This document shows positions 37,201-50,742 of a stretch of 64,000 nt of DNA, piece by piece. The translations under genes were made by a program, and so were the position numbers. The notes under the pieces were generated by a model. That model was not told where the DNA came from. It saw only the letters and a list, made by a program, of their open reading frames with translations, and did no database searches. Source of the DNA: Drosophila pseudoobscura (lineage: Eukaryota; Arthropoda; Insecta; Diptera; Drosophilidae); assembly GCF_009870125.1 (NCBI RefSeq), contig NC_046679.1, positions 3,782,001-3,846,000 on the forward strand. The letters are read 5' to 3'. Position 1 is the first letter of the stretch, and each line of letters starts with the position of its first letter.

Positions 37201-40200
37201 TGGCCGACTGTCTGCACGTTCTGGGCTCTGGGTTTTGCGTGGTGCATGCATTTCGTAGTAAATGTGTAAACAGGACTCCAACGATGGCAAAAGCACTCAA
37301 CAGACACTCCCAAGCGGCCATATGCCTGCCCGCCCCGGCTCCTGCCTTTGCCTTTGCCTCTGCCTTCACTTCACTTCACCTCCTCTAGGCTCTTACGTTG
37401 TGTTGTGCCTCCTTAGTCAAACGCATAATTATGTCACGTAAGTTTAGAGCAGTTAACTCTGATGTTGCAATTTAGTAGCAATTCTCGCTCAAGTTTGCAA
37501 GGAGAGTCGACTCGGAGCAGCGGGGCAACAGCAACAACCCCACAAGTGGCCTTTAGTGTTTTATGGTTGACAGCCTGTCAGACTGTCAGATTGTCAGCCT
37601 CTAAGTCCTCGTCCGTCCCGGCCCAGAGTACTAGGGGTGGTGTACGAGTTAGAGTATGTTAATATGACAGAACTTTGTTTGACGGTCAACGGTAAGAGTG
37701 CACATACGCCCCATTGGACAAGCTCTGCTCTTTGTTAATTGAGCTGAAAATCACTTAACCCACTTGAAAATACAGAGCAACCGACCAAACGAGAAAGGAA
37801 ATCTGCAGGTAAACACAGTTGATACTCTTTTAGATCCATAGTTCACCCCTATGTGGAGTCATAAATGGTACTAATAGTCCGTTTAGTTTCTCAAGAATAT
37901 CTTAGGAACAGAGGAAGATGGCTGTCCGTCGGACACTTATTTTGGTTACCTTATCCTCGCCTCCTTTCTGTGTCTCCATTCTTTTTATTGCACCCTCTGA
38001 AAGGGTATAAGCCAGGAAGCAACAAAGTAGCAAAGCATGCCAGACATAAGTGCAAAATGGGGGAGCGGACACTATCAGGGAAAAATGTGGGGGAACAAAG
38101 TGGCGAAGCAGACCCTAACCCAGGTGTGGGCTTTGGCAGGTACGTGTAACACCCATTATTGTGGTCATTATGCACCATATGGGATGAGCTATGTTTGCGA
38201 GTGAGTGAGTCCCTGAATGCACTCCTTCGGTTAGCAAGGTGTGCACAATGAGATTCTTTGAATAAGTACGAGTGGACAAGGCATCAAGTCCAGAAAGGGA
38301 CTCGAAACTGGAATACAAATGGATAAATGCTATATTTACGTGATTGCATTCAAGATTTATATAGTTTCCCGACATAGATTCCCATTTCGTCCACTTTAAG
38401 ATGCGTTTGTCCACAAAGAACAGCAGGAATTCAGCCGAATGGAGTGTCTCCGTGTTTCGCGCGCTCTTTTGTACGCCATCTTTTTAGCTGGTCGTAATAA
38501 AACATGCTCAACTATTTGCATTTACGAGTGTTCGTATTCCGACTGTAGATGGAAGTCCTTTTGTCCTTTTGAATAATTTATGAAAAAGTAAAGCAGAAAT
38601 ACTCGTAGTTGCAGAACGTCTCTACCGACTTGCCGCCATTGTCTTGTCTCGAGCTGGCTAATAGCTCAAATATTCAGCTACGACAGACACGACACCATCT
38701 CGGATCTCTCAAAGCATTGTGTGAGCCTGATAAATTGAAAGTTTTCCCCTCCTCGTCCCCGTCCCAGCGACAACTAATTTCATCTACAAGTGGAACGGCA
38801 GTAGGTTCCAATGCTTATCGCAGAGAAGTCCTCCAAATTCTTCAAGTCCTCCTCCATTGTGTCTTTGATCTATTCAGAACAACAGTCAAAAACAGTTTAA
38901 AGGAACACAAAAAAAAGGAAGCGGAAATTGTGATAGAGAGATGGAGAACTGGAGCACTGGAGCACTGGATAGAGGAGGCAGCCACAGACTGGGGAACATT
39001 TTTGCAAACTGCCTTCGGGCCAATGACTTCTATGCTAAAGTTTGGCTATTGTTTGCCAGATTATACAAGCTCTGTACTACACCCCTTAGTTCTGGTTGCA
39101 TGTAAGATAAAGGCCACTTATGAACCACACCACACACAGCCCTCGGGCCGGGAACAGGAACGGAACAGGAACAAGACCCAACAAGGGGACCACACTCGCC
39201 CAGAGTGCCAATTAAATGCAAAGCGTTCGGCATTTTCCTAATAATTTCGTCAATGAATTATGACAACAAATTGGTACGTATGGTTGCAAGAAAAACGACT
39301 CGTGGCACATGGCCCATAAATCCTGGGCTCCAAATTATATGGCACGTGTAAATAGGAGGGCTGAAGAGAAATTTATGAGAGCCACTCAACCAGAGTTTCA
39401 AAGGGTTTTCGGCACAAAAGTCAAACAGAAGCAGTTGCTCTGTCGGGAACGCCTTCTGGGTCGGAAATCCGCAAATGTACAAGTTAAATATTGAAAAGTA
39501 TTCGTTGATTGTACGCCATAAACGAAACACTTTACGGTACGAATACTGGCATCGAGGGATGGCAGCAAAGTGAAATCAGAAGTCGATTGGTATACGGAAA
39601 CAACAAGCTCAAAAGTGGATTACCAAATCGGAGCAATGCCCAAGAGGTGCCGATGCTAAAAGGATATGGGGGGGGGCACACGTGTGTAGCTGCCACAAGA
39701 ACAAGGATCCCAGAAACGCTGGACATGCGGAAGGCAGACAGCGGACAAATGGTGAACGTAACTGAACGGAATTCCTGCCTTCTAATCGAATTTAAATATT
39801 CAAATACTGACCGAAAAAGTTGAAGCCAGTTCCTTGGGAATCTTGAATGGAATGGCACAAGAATTTTTGTAATTCAGCTTGCTTTGAGCCGAGCTACGGT
39901 ACGGGATATGCATATGAAAAATACACAAACTGATTGCATTTCATTTGCATCAGCTCCAGCTCCAGTTGCAGCTGCAGCTGCCAGAGTATATTCATTTGCA
40001 TTTCGCAATTCGCATTTCGCATTGTTTGCCACCCAAGAAAGCAGCTCCAGAAGCAGCTCTCTCCTCCGACTGTAAGTAAGTTCTGTCAAATGTGAAATAT
40101 AAATTTTAGTGCGTGCCAGCCAGCTGCGCCTCAACTAATTTGTCAGAAATTGTTTGACATTTGTGGGGTTCCGATTACGAGTATGTGGAGGGAGCCCCAT

Positions 40201-41680
40201 GTTTGTCTAATGAGAATGGGGAGCAACAACTGGCAAGGACAGACAAAGACAGAAGCGCATTCAACTGCGAGATGAGCCAAAAGTTGGTCATATTTGTAAA
40301 TGTTTTACATGAAAGAGATTTCGCATCGATTAAGTCAACCAGAATGCATTTTTGCAACGTAAAAATCATTTATTCTGTGGGGGTTTCGCAACACAAATGC
40401 AACAGCAAAAGCCTTTTTAATTCTATCAAATTGAAATACTGGCATTTTAATTGCCGGCAAAAAATATGGTTCGTTTGTGTGTGAAGAACTTTTTATCTCC
40501 TTTTATTGAGTTCGGGCTCCCCCAACCAAACCGAATCGATAATGGAAATGTTGGGAAGCCTTTGGCCCTCGAAAAAATGGTCGCACTCTCCCTTTGAAAA
40601 GCATTCGGTTCGGTCCCGGCCGTGTAACTGCTGCAAATCAGTGTCAATGGCTTGCCGCAATAGACACGTCAGTGGAATTCGCATCGCAGATGACAGGAGC
40701 GGGACAGGTCCTGGCAGGCTGTCTGTCACTTATGTCGCTGTCCTTGTCGTTGCCATGGCAATGCGAGGTTTTTAATATCGCATTCGCAAATGTGACAGAT
40801 TCACGGAGATCCGAGAGATGCTTATTAAGGGTATTATGGTGGAAAAGGAAGCCAATCCGCAGACCCAGCCCCAGTCCGGGTCTTGCCTGTTGACAGATCT
40901 GAAACAACAGAGAGTTTAACAGTTTTCAAACTGTAGTTTGGCGTCAGATAACAGATAAGAAGCCGGAGAGCTGGCAGCGTTCCAGGGTGTAATTATCGAT
41001 ATCTGCTTTAAGGGCCACTTAAATATTTCAAGTAAAGAAATCACTTTGCCCATCAAAACGAATTGAATTCAGCTGCAAATTGCCGCTGGCAGTAAACTGT
41101 AAAGCGAGGGCCCTAACCGAAACGCAGATAATCTGATGGAGGAGCTCGTCTATTGACTGGCTGGCTTTTGTTTCCTTCGATAGCAATTATCCTGGCCTGG
41201 CCTGGTCTGGTCTGGCCCATTTGCAGGCAGGACACGTGTACCGATTAAACGATTGCCGTCGAGCATAAAGTATGCTAAAGTTGTTATCCACCTCAACATC
41301 GATAGCATTGGTAGTGGTGCAGATGGGTAGGATACATTGTCTCCCTCTGTTTCGTTGAGTATTTTATGGCCCCGCGGCGTATGCGCAATATTGCTCACTA
41401 TATCAGCTGAAAAATATTTAGTGCATTTTACAACCGACAGCAGCAGCAGCAGCAACAAATGGGAGGCAATATATATAAAAGAGAGTGGACTGAATCGTGT
41501 GTTAAAAAAAGAGCTCTCTGAAAAGTGTGGGTGCGAATTGGAAACAAGGAACAAACAACTCTCGACAGAGCTCTGGCTTTAATGCAGTTTACGGGGAACA
41601 TGGCAGAAGTTTCATTAACTTTGGACGCGTCCATTACTGGAAAATTACCAACTGGCATACAAACCGAACACGAACACGGC

Positions 41681-41712
41681 CATCGCATCGCATCCCATCG
41701 CATCGCATCGCA
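41681..41712. repeat. CATCG pentanucleotide repeat
   Basis: Six CATCG/CATCC units in tandem, with one unit altered in the middle. Confidence 0.85.
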
Positions 41713-44397
41713 GTCGAAGTGGGACGAGCCACAGAACAAGAACAAAAAGCCCTGTCTAACCAATCAACTGTGGCTAACTTTTGGCCACAGAACTCGAATT
41801 ACAACACACACTCGCAGTGCGACACGTAAGAGCCAAGAATAAGAAAACATAGGAGCAGTAGCAGGAATCAGAGAAAGAGAACGAGAACGAGAATGAAGCA
41901 AAAGAGTGAGAATAGAGAGAAAGAATAGTCGTCTGGCAGACACAAATGAGAAATCAAATAAATACTCAATCGAGCGTAAAGCATTCAAAGTGACAGCGTG
42001 CCAAAGAGCAGCAGCAACAAATGGGCCATGCCAAACCATTTCGAAGCCGTCGGTTCGTCGGTTCGGAGGTGGCGTTGCCAATGGGTTAAGTGGGGGGTAC
42101 GGGGCCGGGTGCACAGACTGGGGGTTAAGTATACGACATGTAGTGCGGCTCACCTTTTCGACGTGTGCATTTCGCACAAAATGTTAAGCGCATCAATTTA
42201 AGAAGCACTCTCCCGCTCTCTCTCTCTCTCGTCCTCGATTCCATGCAATTGTTTCCCATTTCCGTTTACGACATAATACAAAGCATTTCAAGTGTTTATA
42301 GGAAGTCGAAACTTTCTTCACTGCAGAACGTGATTGGGTTTTGAAATGTTTTGAAACAGTCTTCAGCATTCCGCAGAGATTTACGAGCACCCGCTAGAAA
42401 TTAAGCCACTGAACACATGGCCACTGTGCTCTTGGGAGGAAGCTTAACTAGCCAGAGGCAACGGCAGCCATAAGGGCCACAAGGACACGCAGCGCAGGAC
42501 TCTCTTTGCCAGGGGGATGCTTTAACTAATTTCCAATAAACAGCTCGAAAGTTTTTTGTGACGCGCGTGCAGAACAGCGGACAAAATTGCTCAACATTCG
42601 CCTCAATATACACATATACAACATTCCCAAGAATTCTATATATGTATGTATCTGTGTGTGTGTGCATCAGTGTGCGCACTTGGATGTGTGCGTGTATGTG
42701 CTGCTCAGTGGCGCGTGTGTTTGCGTGCTTGAAATTCATTTAGAGGATTTATATGAAAGCATTGTCTTGCATATTTAATATAATTTACAATACAAAATGG
42801 CATCTGCCGCCTTTCGCTCATCCACTCCCCGACTCCCCCAGATCCCTGGATCCCTGGATCCCAACCCCGACAACAAGAGGAGCGCAATCTGGAGGCATGG
42901 CATACAATTTATTATACTAAATGTCAATTTGGCATATCGACAATCGACTTTGCCTCGACAAACACCAAACAGCAAACAGAAAACAGCTTTGCTCTCCGCC
43001 TTGGCATATCGTGTATGCAAATGATCCCTGGCACGACCTATTCCACACGATACTCCACAGGGTAACAAAGGTCCATTACGAACACCAATTTGTTACTCAT
43101 CTGTAGATTGAATCTGTGGAGATTTTGAAGGAAAATATATATTGGAATTGTTTTAGTTGGAGATAGTTTTGCAAGTGCGGAGGATTAAAGAGTAATCGAA
43201 TATGGTTAGATATCTGTGATTTAAGATTGAGCTTTTTAATACAATCTATAGGATAGGAGAGGTATGTGATTTATGATGGTTTGATGGAGGAAAGTTCTGA
43301 TTTAAAGTATACATGGCCAGTGTTTCCATTTGTGGATTTACTTCGTTCAAGAAAGCTTGTATCTGTCTTTAAACTGTGGAATCTTGATCAAATAATTGTC
43401 TGCTCTTTAATCTCCTATTATTTACATCAGCTAATCTTCAATCCAAAGCAAAATATAAATTTCGATGCTTAAGTTCAGGGAATCCAGGAGGTTTACTTTG
43501 ACATGAAAACCCTTTACTGGGTATCAGCCCTGTCGATGTCTTCCCTATTTGCATTCTAAATTATATGCATATGCGATGTATGTATTGTGTGGTATATAAG
43601 TGGCAGCGGCTTATCCGCTTGTTTACAGCACACAATTCTCTCTTCTCTTCTTTTTTTGCCAGCATGTTTATATTCCAAACAAGACGACGAACCGAAGCCA
43701 GGGATGAATTTCATTTCGCACTTGTTGAACTCCGGGCTTGTGACATCGTCCTGTCGCGGGGCACCGTACGGGTATCACGCGTCTGGCTGGGTCAATTAGG
43801 GGATTTGCCTTTATAAATTATTCAACTGAAATTGAAATGCCACTTACAGCAAACCGTACTACCTACAGCTGTACAACAAATTAATTTCGGCGCCCTGACA
43901 TCTATTTATGGCCTGGCTAATGATACGTCACGCATACGCCACCGCTGCCAGAGCGCAGCCCAAGACATATTACTAATCCGTAATACGTCTGCAGAGAGTG
44001 TGATTCGGCTGTTAATTAAACGAAGCAAACGGGGTCACAATTAGTAGTCCCAGCAGTCTGGGAGGGTAAATGTCGCCGGTCACTCTGCCGCTATACTGAT
44101 GCATTCATTACGGGCTTTCAGTCTATTGGCGCCGTCTCTTCGACTGTCCCGAAACTTTGCGGGGAAAATCATTAATTTATAAGTACCAGACAGCAACTCA
44201 CTAAATTCCCTAGCAAAACCAATGACAAAGTTAAAACTTTCGCAATTTGCCGAATGCATTTCGGCGCTGCGGCTCCCACTCCGGCTCCGGCTCCGGCTCC
44301 AGCGTTTTCGAACAATTGATCTCGATTCGCATCTTAATTCATTACTTAATAGAGTCAACGTCAGGCTGGGCTGGGTTGTCGGTCCGTTCGTCCGTCT

Positions 44398-44434
44398 GTG
44401 GACTGTCTGTCTGTCTGTCCGTCTGTCTGTCTGT
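44398..44434. repeat. GTCT tetranucleotide repeat
   Basis: About eight GTCT units with one GTCC interruption. Same motif as 10298. Confidence 0.8.
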
Positions 44435-45118
44435 TGAGGGAGCAAAACTTTGCATTGGTTTTGGTCTCTCGTTGATTACATTTGAGATGCATGGGCAATA
44501 GCACAGCCGGCGGGAATGCGAACGGGGAATGGGAATAGCAACGGGAACCAGAACGTGGATAACTTTGCAGTGTGTCATTTGCATGCGGTTCTGTTGTATG
44601 CAAATTGCGAGTAATTGGTGTGAAACGTCTGCCATGAACGTGACCCCTTCTGTGCAGACACAGATACCGCCAGGAGCCGTACCGTATCCCCCGCCCCAAC
44701 CGCCCGGAATCGTGAGAGATAGAGATTGAGAGATATGCTGAAGGTGGAGCAGTACAGTGCAGTATGCATTCATTATTTATAAGCAAAATATCACAAAACT
44801 TAACGAGGAAGGAAAACAATTGGGGGCAGCGCGTAGTGGCAACATTTTGTCACGTGTCAGGAATAAAAACAGTCCATCTCTGGGGGCGAAACTGGCAACT
44901 GGGGACCAAACAGTTGTACGAGTGGTTGCAGCTGACAAGATGGATGGATATCAACAGCTGAAGCAGCACCAGTACCAGCTACATGGGGAATCTGCGCTTG
45001 GCCCAGAGGCCATGCCCAACTAATAAACTACATAGTTTACGCATTAAGTCCTGGCATAATTTCCTAGAAACGTTCAAGAACAAACCACCAAACTGGGGGC
45101 AACTGAACTGTCGTTGGC

Positions 45119-45304
45119 CTAGGGTTTCTTCGTGGCATCGACAGGACGACCCACGAACGAGAGCATAACTTCGGCCAGCACCAAAGAGAAGACCACGAAG
45201 AGAAGAGAGAGCGAGCTTTTATGTGTACTAAAAGCGGTTAAGAGAGCCACCCCTAAGAGAACCACTGCCAGGATTCCACTTACGATATTCGCACGGCTTG
45301 GCAT
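45119..45304 (-). CDS. Small two-segment membrane protein, 61 aa
   Basis: The ATG at 45304 runs 61 codons to TAG at 45121-45119. Two strongly hydrophobic stretches, about residues 8-26 (IVSGILAVVLLGVALLTAF) and 31-53, are joined by a short polar turn (STHKSS) and followed by a basic tail (VDATKKP). This suggests a helical hairpin in a membrane. Codons are Drosophila-like. I recognise no family. No TATA box or AATAAA was found close by. A GTAAGT within codons 8-9 means the stretch could alternatively be spliced. It stands alone in a gene-poor region. Confidence 0.5.
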   Translation of the reverse strand: MPSRANIVSGILAVVLLGVALLTAFSTHKSSLSLLFVVFSLVLAEVMLSFVGRPVDATKKP

Positions 45305-48300
45305 GGCATGGAATGGCAGGATGCGCCCCTCCCCCAGAGTGCGAGTGCCTCCTTATGCATGCATGCATGTAGAATGTAAAACCGAAATTGTTATTTGTGC
45401 AGTCCGCTTGTTTAGTGCACTTCATGTTCTACAGCAATGGAACTACAATTGCAACTACAATGACAGCACGGCTAAACACGACTGCGAATTGCTGAACAAG
45501 CCTCCTCGCAATTTCCATTTAACCATTCAAGTTTCGCATTAACCAACCGCTTGAGCTAATTGTGCAGACAGCCGGCCCCAAACAATTTGGCTCCTCGTTT
45601 TCCTCGTACTTTTTTACGTTTCGACTACGTTCAACTAATTAGCCCGGAAAACAGCGAAGGGGCGTTACCACCGGGCATATAAATTACGCCATCAACTCAA
45701 TAACTTTTACACCTATCGAGACGAGAGACTCGCAATGTATGGCAATGCAAATTTGAGGTGTGCTGCTGCCAATTTTAAAATGATTTATGCCCAAGCACCC
45801 ACCCACACTCTCATGGCACCACACACACACACATACACTGCGTATACGTATTAATATTTTGGGGCATATCTCCAAAGCAAGACCAGACCCGAGAACCGAG
45901 AGCAGAGAGCAGAGGCTCCTCTTCTCTGTTAATTAATGGTGCGGTCAACAAAGGTTTTTGTGGTTTCCAGCTGCTTGGAGGCAGATATATCTCTCCCTCT
46001 CTCTCTCTCTATCTCCTGCTCTGAGTGTCCGTATCTTGAAATTAATGTTGCAAACATTATTGTTTCTGTTGCCTGCTGTAGGAGGAAGCATATACATTTC
46101 TGGGGCAAGTGCATATCATTTAATAAGAATTTGAATGCGAATGCAGAGCCCAGAGTGCAGGAAATTGAATTCCAGACTCATTTCATGATGAATTTATGTC
46201 TTGCGGTTGAATTAAATAAGACATTATTAAGAAGAGGTGCTTTATGGAAACATCCGAGATAGGCAGCTTTGGTAAACCAAATATAGAAAGCCAGGAACTT
46301 GAGGGCAAGGCAGGCTCTTCTATTTTCATTAGCATTCCAAGGTGCCAAGTGGCGTCAGGGCCTGCTTGTGCCCCAAGTCCCGCCCACGTCGGCCGCCAGG
46401 CAATTAACAAGAACAACTACGACACCACTGTGACAGGGGCGGCCAGAAACATGACAAAACAACAAGAAACCAGCTTATTTGCTTAGCAATGGTCAGTGGA
46501 ATTAGCACAGAGGGCCCCAGCGACTAATTAAAATGTATTGCTTTGCTGTTTCGAGCACAATCCTGCGGGGTAAATTAAGTCAGAGCTCTCTTTAAAAGAG
46601 ACTTACTTGATGGGTGTGACTGCGGGTGTGAGGTTGGGTGTGGGGTGTGGGGTGGCGTGTCAGCATCATTATTCAAGAGCGAGACATTGGAAAAAGTCCG
46701 CTGCGGGCGCTAACGATCTGCCATAGCCCTGAAACACTGAAACCGAGCGGAGCTAAGCTGAGACCATGCACCATTAACGATAACATCATCAAAGAAAATC
46801 CTTTACGACCATGTGTCACGTCAATACACCCACGCACACAGACACATACAGAGACACAGACAGAGACAGAGAGAGAAAGAATGGCAATAGAAGCCTACGC
46901 TTCCTGTCACAGGCCCAAACGCACAGCACAGAACAGCCTAGGAGCAAATTGGCAGGAGCGACAGCAATTGCCACAAAAGGGACTCCCGAGCATCCGAGTA
47001 GCCTCTGTCAGTGTCCCAGCATCCGAGCATCCTTCAACGCTGGAGTCGCACGTCGCCAAAGCTCAACTGCACACACATCAAAAATACTAAACCATCGAAG
47101 AGAAGAGAAAAAGAAACAGAACAGAGGAGAACACGCTCCTCTGTGGCAACAAAAAACGACGACATATCAACATTAGTCAATGTCGTGTAACGGAGTACCC
47201 GTGTCTATCGCACCCCCCTATCGCAGCCCCAATCTCCCTACAGTCCTCTGCCCGATGCTTCCCGTTTTGAATAATTGAGCTACGCTCTGTTTGTGGATTG
47301 TCTAAAGTATGAAAAATATGCGTGTCTTATGGAGATACTATGTGAGCGCTAGCCGAGAGTCAGAGGCCTAATGAAGTGTTCAGGTCAGGCGAAAGGATCT
47401 ATGAGCAGTGTCCTTCGATGGCTGCATGGCGAGAAGGTAATAATTAAAGCTCGCCGAGAAGTTGCTCTCAATTTACAGACACCTTTTGTGCCATTTTTCT
47501 GACATAAAAGCTTCAATCGTTATGTGACTTCCTGCCTTTTTTCTCCCTCCCTCCCTCCGGTGGTGGTGCAACATGCATTTGCACGAGCTTGTCATTTATC
47601 AGTGGCCACAGCTCTTGAATTTCAATGCAATTTATGCAATTTGGCGCACTTTGCATAAAAGCAAATGCCTCACACTCTGTAGTCTCTACTCAAACCATGC
47701 TCGAAACTTTTGCAAAGCGTATACGTACTTATGTGTGCAGCAGCAGCAAATGTTTGCTTAGTCGTAGAAAATTCTCAGCAGCGCGAGGGGCTGCGGCAGC
47801 GGCACGCACGAACCGCATCCTCGATTGCCAGGCAATGGATTGAGAGGAGCTGCTATTGGGAATGGCAACATCTGAATCGGCATCTGCCCCTGCTGTAGCA
47901 ACTGGCACTTTGTGGCGCTTTGCGGGATGCCGTGGCCATGGCGCATACGAAATGCCTGCAAGACAATACGCCAAAGCCATCTAACCGCCAAAAAGAAAGG
48001 CAACTTTTGCCCCAAGAAACAATTTTCACTTGTGGTTCGTCAGGTTCGGATCGGGGGTTTTTCCTCGCCTGTCAGTCACAGACGTGGCTTGCCTTTGACT
48101 GATTCCCGGGTAAAGGAAAGGCACCCTGCAGTTATTAAAAAATATGTGCCCCATGCGGCGTATACGCAATGTAACAGCGAGACAACCAAATGTGACATGT
48201 ATGTAACAGGTGATTTGACCCCAAAAAGAGAGGCGGGCCACACAGCCACAAAAGCCAACCATAACCCACAGAACAGAACACACAGAACCGATAAGGATAA

Positions 48301-49154
48301 CTTTATCTCAAGATCTTTTGACATGAGCAAACAAATAAAGGACGAAGCCACGCAGCAGCAGGGAAAATCGAGGAAAAAACGTGAAAAAACACAAAGTGCT
48401 GTCATTCATTGTGCTCAGCTATTTCCCACCCCTCTCCCCCGTCCCCCACCAAGCCCACCAAGCCCACCAGCCGTTTCGTATCGTTTTTCTCCCTGATTTC
48501 CGTCCGTTATTTCTTTCTTTTACGCATTGCAAGAAAGCAAACGGAAAGCGGAAAACAGAGAAGAGAGAGAGCACTGAGCAGTGGCATATATGAGTCGAGT
48601 ATCTGTGTATATGTGTATCTGTGTGTTGTATCGGTGGCTGATGTGTGCGTGTGGGTTTGTGCGTGTGACATTTTATCTCTGTCACTAAATTGACACTTTA
48701 GTTAATGGATTTTGTATGTGTGAGTGCGCTATTTGTGGCGCTTACTTTTTATCTTTGCTTTGCTTGCCACTGTTGCTCGTTGCTCCTTGCCTCAGACACA
48801 ACAAACAACACAACAGCAGGACACGCACTTGCCCGGCAGAGCCGAGCACCAGTGTAAGTACTTTGAATAATAAGAATGCTCACTTTGATGGATGCGCAAC
48901 AAATCTCTTTAGATTTATCAGCGAAACGCTGACGATGACAACGCCGTGAATGGGAATGTGTCCTTTCCACTTTCCACCTCTCTCCCAGACAGACAGTCCT
49001 AATCCCCGACAACAGCCGAGGGATTAGCCGCTTGTTTGTTTTATTCGAAATACGAGTACCCATATACACACGATTTGTTAGGAGTTACATGCCAGACATA
49101 CAAAAATACTCGTACACATTAGCTCAATAATTTTCCTGATTTCGGTTAAATATA
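45305..49154. other. Gene-poor stretch between two small ORFs
   Basis: No exon is supported. It contains CT-rich (45989-46012) and GA-rich (46849-46877) DNA and a CCCA/CCCT-rich tract near 48421-48470. Overlapping open frames on both strands at 47912-48496 are proline- and basic-rich artefacts of these tracts. Confidence 0.5.
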
Positions 49155-49391
49155 ATGAAACGACGGGCATCACAGACCGCCCATGTGCGACCATGTGCCA
49201 AGAGGCTGTACCTTGGCAAGCGCCTTGGAGCTGTAAACCAACCAACTGCCGTGAAAAAATTGCGACGCAATGGACTGGAGACACCACCGGAGACACCTGT
49301 TGACTCTTCCTCGGAGTACGCTGTTGTGGTGCACTGGACTCGCGCTCAACGCAACAAATTTCCATCTATCACACTGGAGACGCCCTGGTAG
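49155..49391 (+). CDS. Small basic protein, 78 aa, unknown
   Basis: The ATG at 49155 runs to TAG at 49389-49391. The product is rich in Arg/Lys at the front (MKRRAS, CAKRLYLGKRLG, VKKLRRNG). It has two LETP motifs (GLETPPETP near 41-49 and ITLETPW at the end) and a middle VVVHWTRAQRN. AATAAA follows within 20 bases (49400-49405), which fits a compact gene. There is no signal peptide or membrane segment. A small, basic, cysteine-poor product could bind nucleic acid or chromatin, but that is a guess. I recognise no family. Confidence 0.45.
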   Translation: MKRRASQTAHVRPCAKRLYLGKRLGAVNQPTAVKKLRRNGLETPPETPVDSSSEYAVVVHWTRAQRNKFPSITLETPW

Positions 49392-49399
49392 AGAGTTCG

Positions 49400-49405
49400 A
49401 ATAAA
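49400..49405 (+). terminator. AATAAA after the small basic ORF
   Basis: Consensus poly(A) signal eight bases past the stop at 49391. A signal this close to the stop is common for compact Drosophila testis genes. Confidence 0.4.
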
Positions 49406-50718
49406 CATATATCATACGCGAATATAAAATTATGTAAAAATAAACCAGATGAAATTCTCCACTTCCTATAACGCCATCTCCCGTGCTTCTTCCGCTGTCA
49501 CTCAATAATGAAAAGCTCAACAAATTTGGAGACGTCACAGCTATTCATCGGATTTGACGAAGGCACAGCGTAGGTGGAAAGCCAAAAGGTCCTTGATTCG
49601 GATTACTACTCGTAGTTGTGGCTCATTGCTTACAGACCAGACTTTTGAATGGGATGGATGGGATGGAATTGTGTGGAAAGGATGCCAGCATCTAGCTCCG
49701 AGTGGGTTCTGGCGAAGACTTAAAAAATAAAATATTTAATGCTGTCAGCTTTGCTGTTGGCCGCGTGTGATAAATACACATGTATACACTCGTCTCGTGG
49801 AACATACTCACTTCTGTTAAGTTTTAAATCGGCTTTTGGCTCGAATCGACCAGAGGCATCAATTTGACGGCGATAATTTATATGTGATTTGGTCGCATTG
49901 CGGCGGCTTGTCAGGGATCTGTCCGCTTTGCTCCGCTGGGGATTCAGTGCTGTTCAGTTCCGTTAAGTTCTGTTGACAAAATAAGCAAAATAATAAATTG
50001 CAAAAGTTGTGGCACGCTTCTCTGCTGGGATTTGCTTAATCGAATATGCACACAGCTCTGATCTGACTATAAATAAGCCCGGTCCAGCCCAGTCCAGCCC
50101 AGCCCTGACCTTACCAATCAGCCTGCCAACGGACCGCACCCATCATCGCGTTCATCGCATCATCGCAAGGGTGGCCCTTGACACATTAATTGGCCAAGAA
50201 TACGGCAGTGTTGAAGCGCTTTATAACAACCTGAATTCCCAGCACTCGCCTCGCAGTATTCTCGGTATTATAAATATAAATTCTGTGGGGGACGGGACGC
50301 AGGTGCTGGAGTGCTGGGGTGCTCCCATGCTGGCAAAGCCGAAGTGGTAAACTTTTCTCTTCTCTGAATGTGGCCGGCACATGCACGTTGCAACTTTCTG
50401 CAGTGCCGCGAACTTGTGTCCAAGCGAACTTTTCCCGCTGGGTGAACGAAGGAGGAACGAGGAAGGAAGGGTCAGCCAGAGTCTGGATCCCGTGGATGTC
50501 CGTGCCGTGTCCGGGTGCTCATTATGCCCCCAATGTTCGCCAAGTGGCCCTGCATTGGGGAATGGAAACTAAATGAATGGGCCGGGCCGCTTGAAATGCC
50601 TGAAAGCCCAAAGGATTAAATACTCTCGGTGCACACACAAAGGCGGCAGGGCAGGTCGCCACCGCATTATAAAAACAACTCATTTATCATAAGCGTGCTG
50701 CAGTGGGTGGCAGCACGG

Positions 50719-50742
50719 GGGGTAGGGTAGGGTAGGGTAGGG
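50719..50742. repeat. (GGGTA)4 array
   Basis: Four GGGTA units after a G run. It superficially resembles a telomere-type repeat, but Drosophila telomeres do not use such repeats, so it is treated as an ordinary microsatellite. Confidence 0.85.

Larger units (their letters stand above)
30030..45118. other. Long gene-poor stretch rich in simple repeats
   Basis: About 15 kb with no supported exon. It holds a CA repeat at 31395-31430, (GCNGAT)6 at 32369-32404, GA-rich DNA at 34213-34247, and CATCG units at 41681-41712. Further features are a TATATAAAA-like site at 41471-41480 without an attached gene, GTCT units at 44398-44434, and CGGCTC units near 44280-44302. The longest open frame (plus, 38609-39241, 210 codons) shows no codon preference. 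A regulatory role is plausible for a desert of this size, but no specific element can be named by eye. Confidence 0.55.

Noticed and set aside
37995..38015. GAAAGGGTATAA, similar to the end of DINE-1/INE-1 elements
   Set aside because: Only about 12 bases match and no further element sequence is seen around it. Not enough to call a transposon.
38609..39241. Plus-strand open frame of 210 codons
   Set aside because: Random-looking codon use, rare codons frequent, no domain, repeats (GAGCACTGG) inside, no promoter or splice context. Treated as chance.
41471..41480. TATATAAAA site that could drive a plus-strand gene
   Set aside because: No ORF with coding character follows within 500 bases.
43500..43540. 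CCCTTTACTGGGTATC, similar to transposon-end motifs
   Set aside because: Too short, no terminal repeats or target-site duplication found.
50719..50742. Telomere-like GGGTA repeat
   Set aside because: Only four units, internal, and Drosophila telomeres are retrotransposon-based. Ordinary microsatellite.
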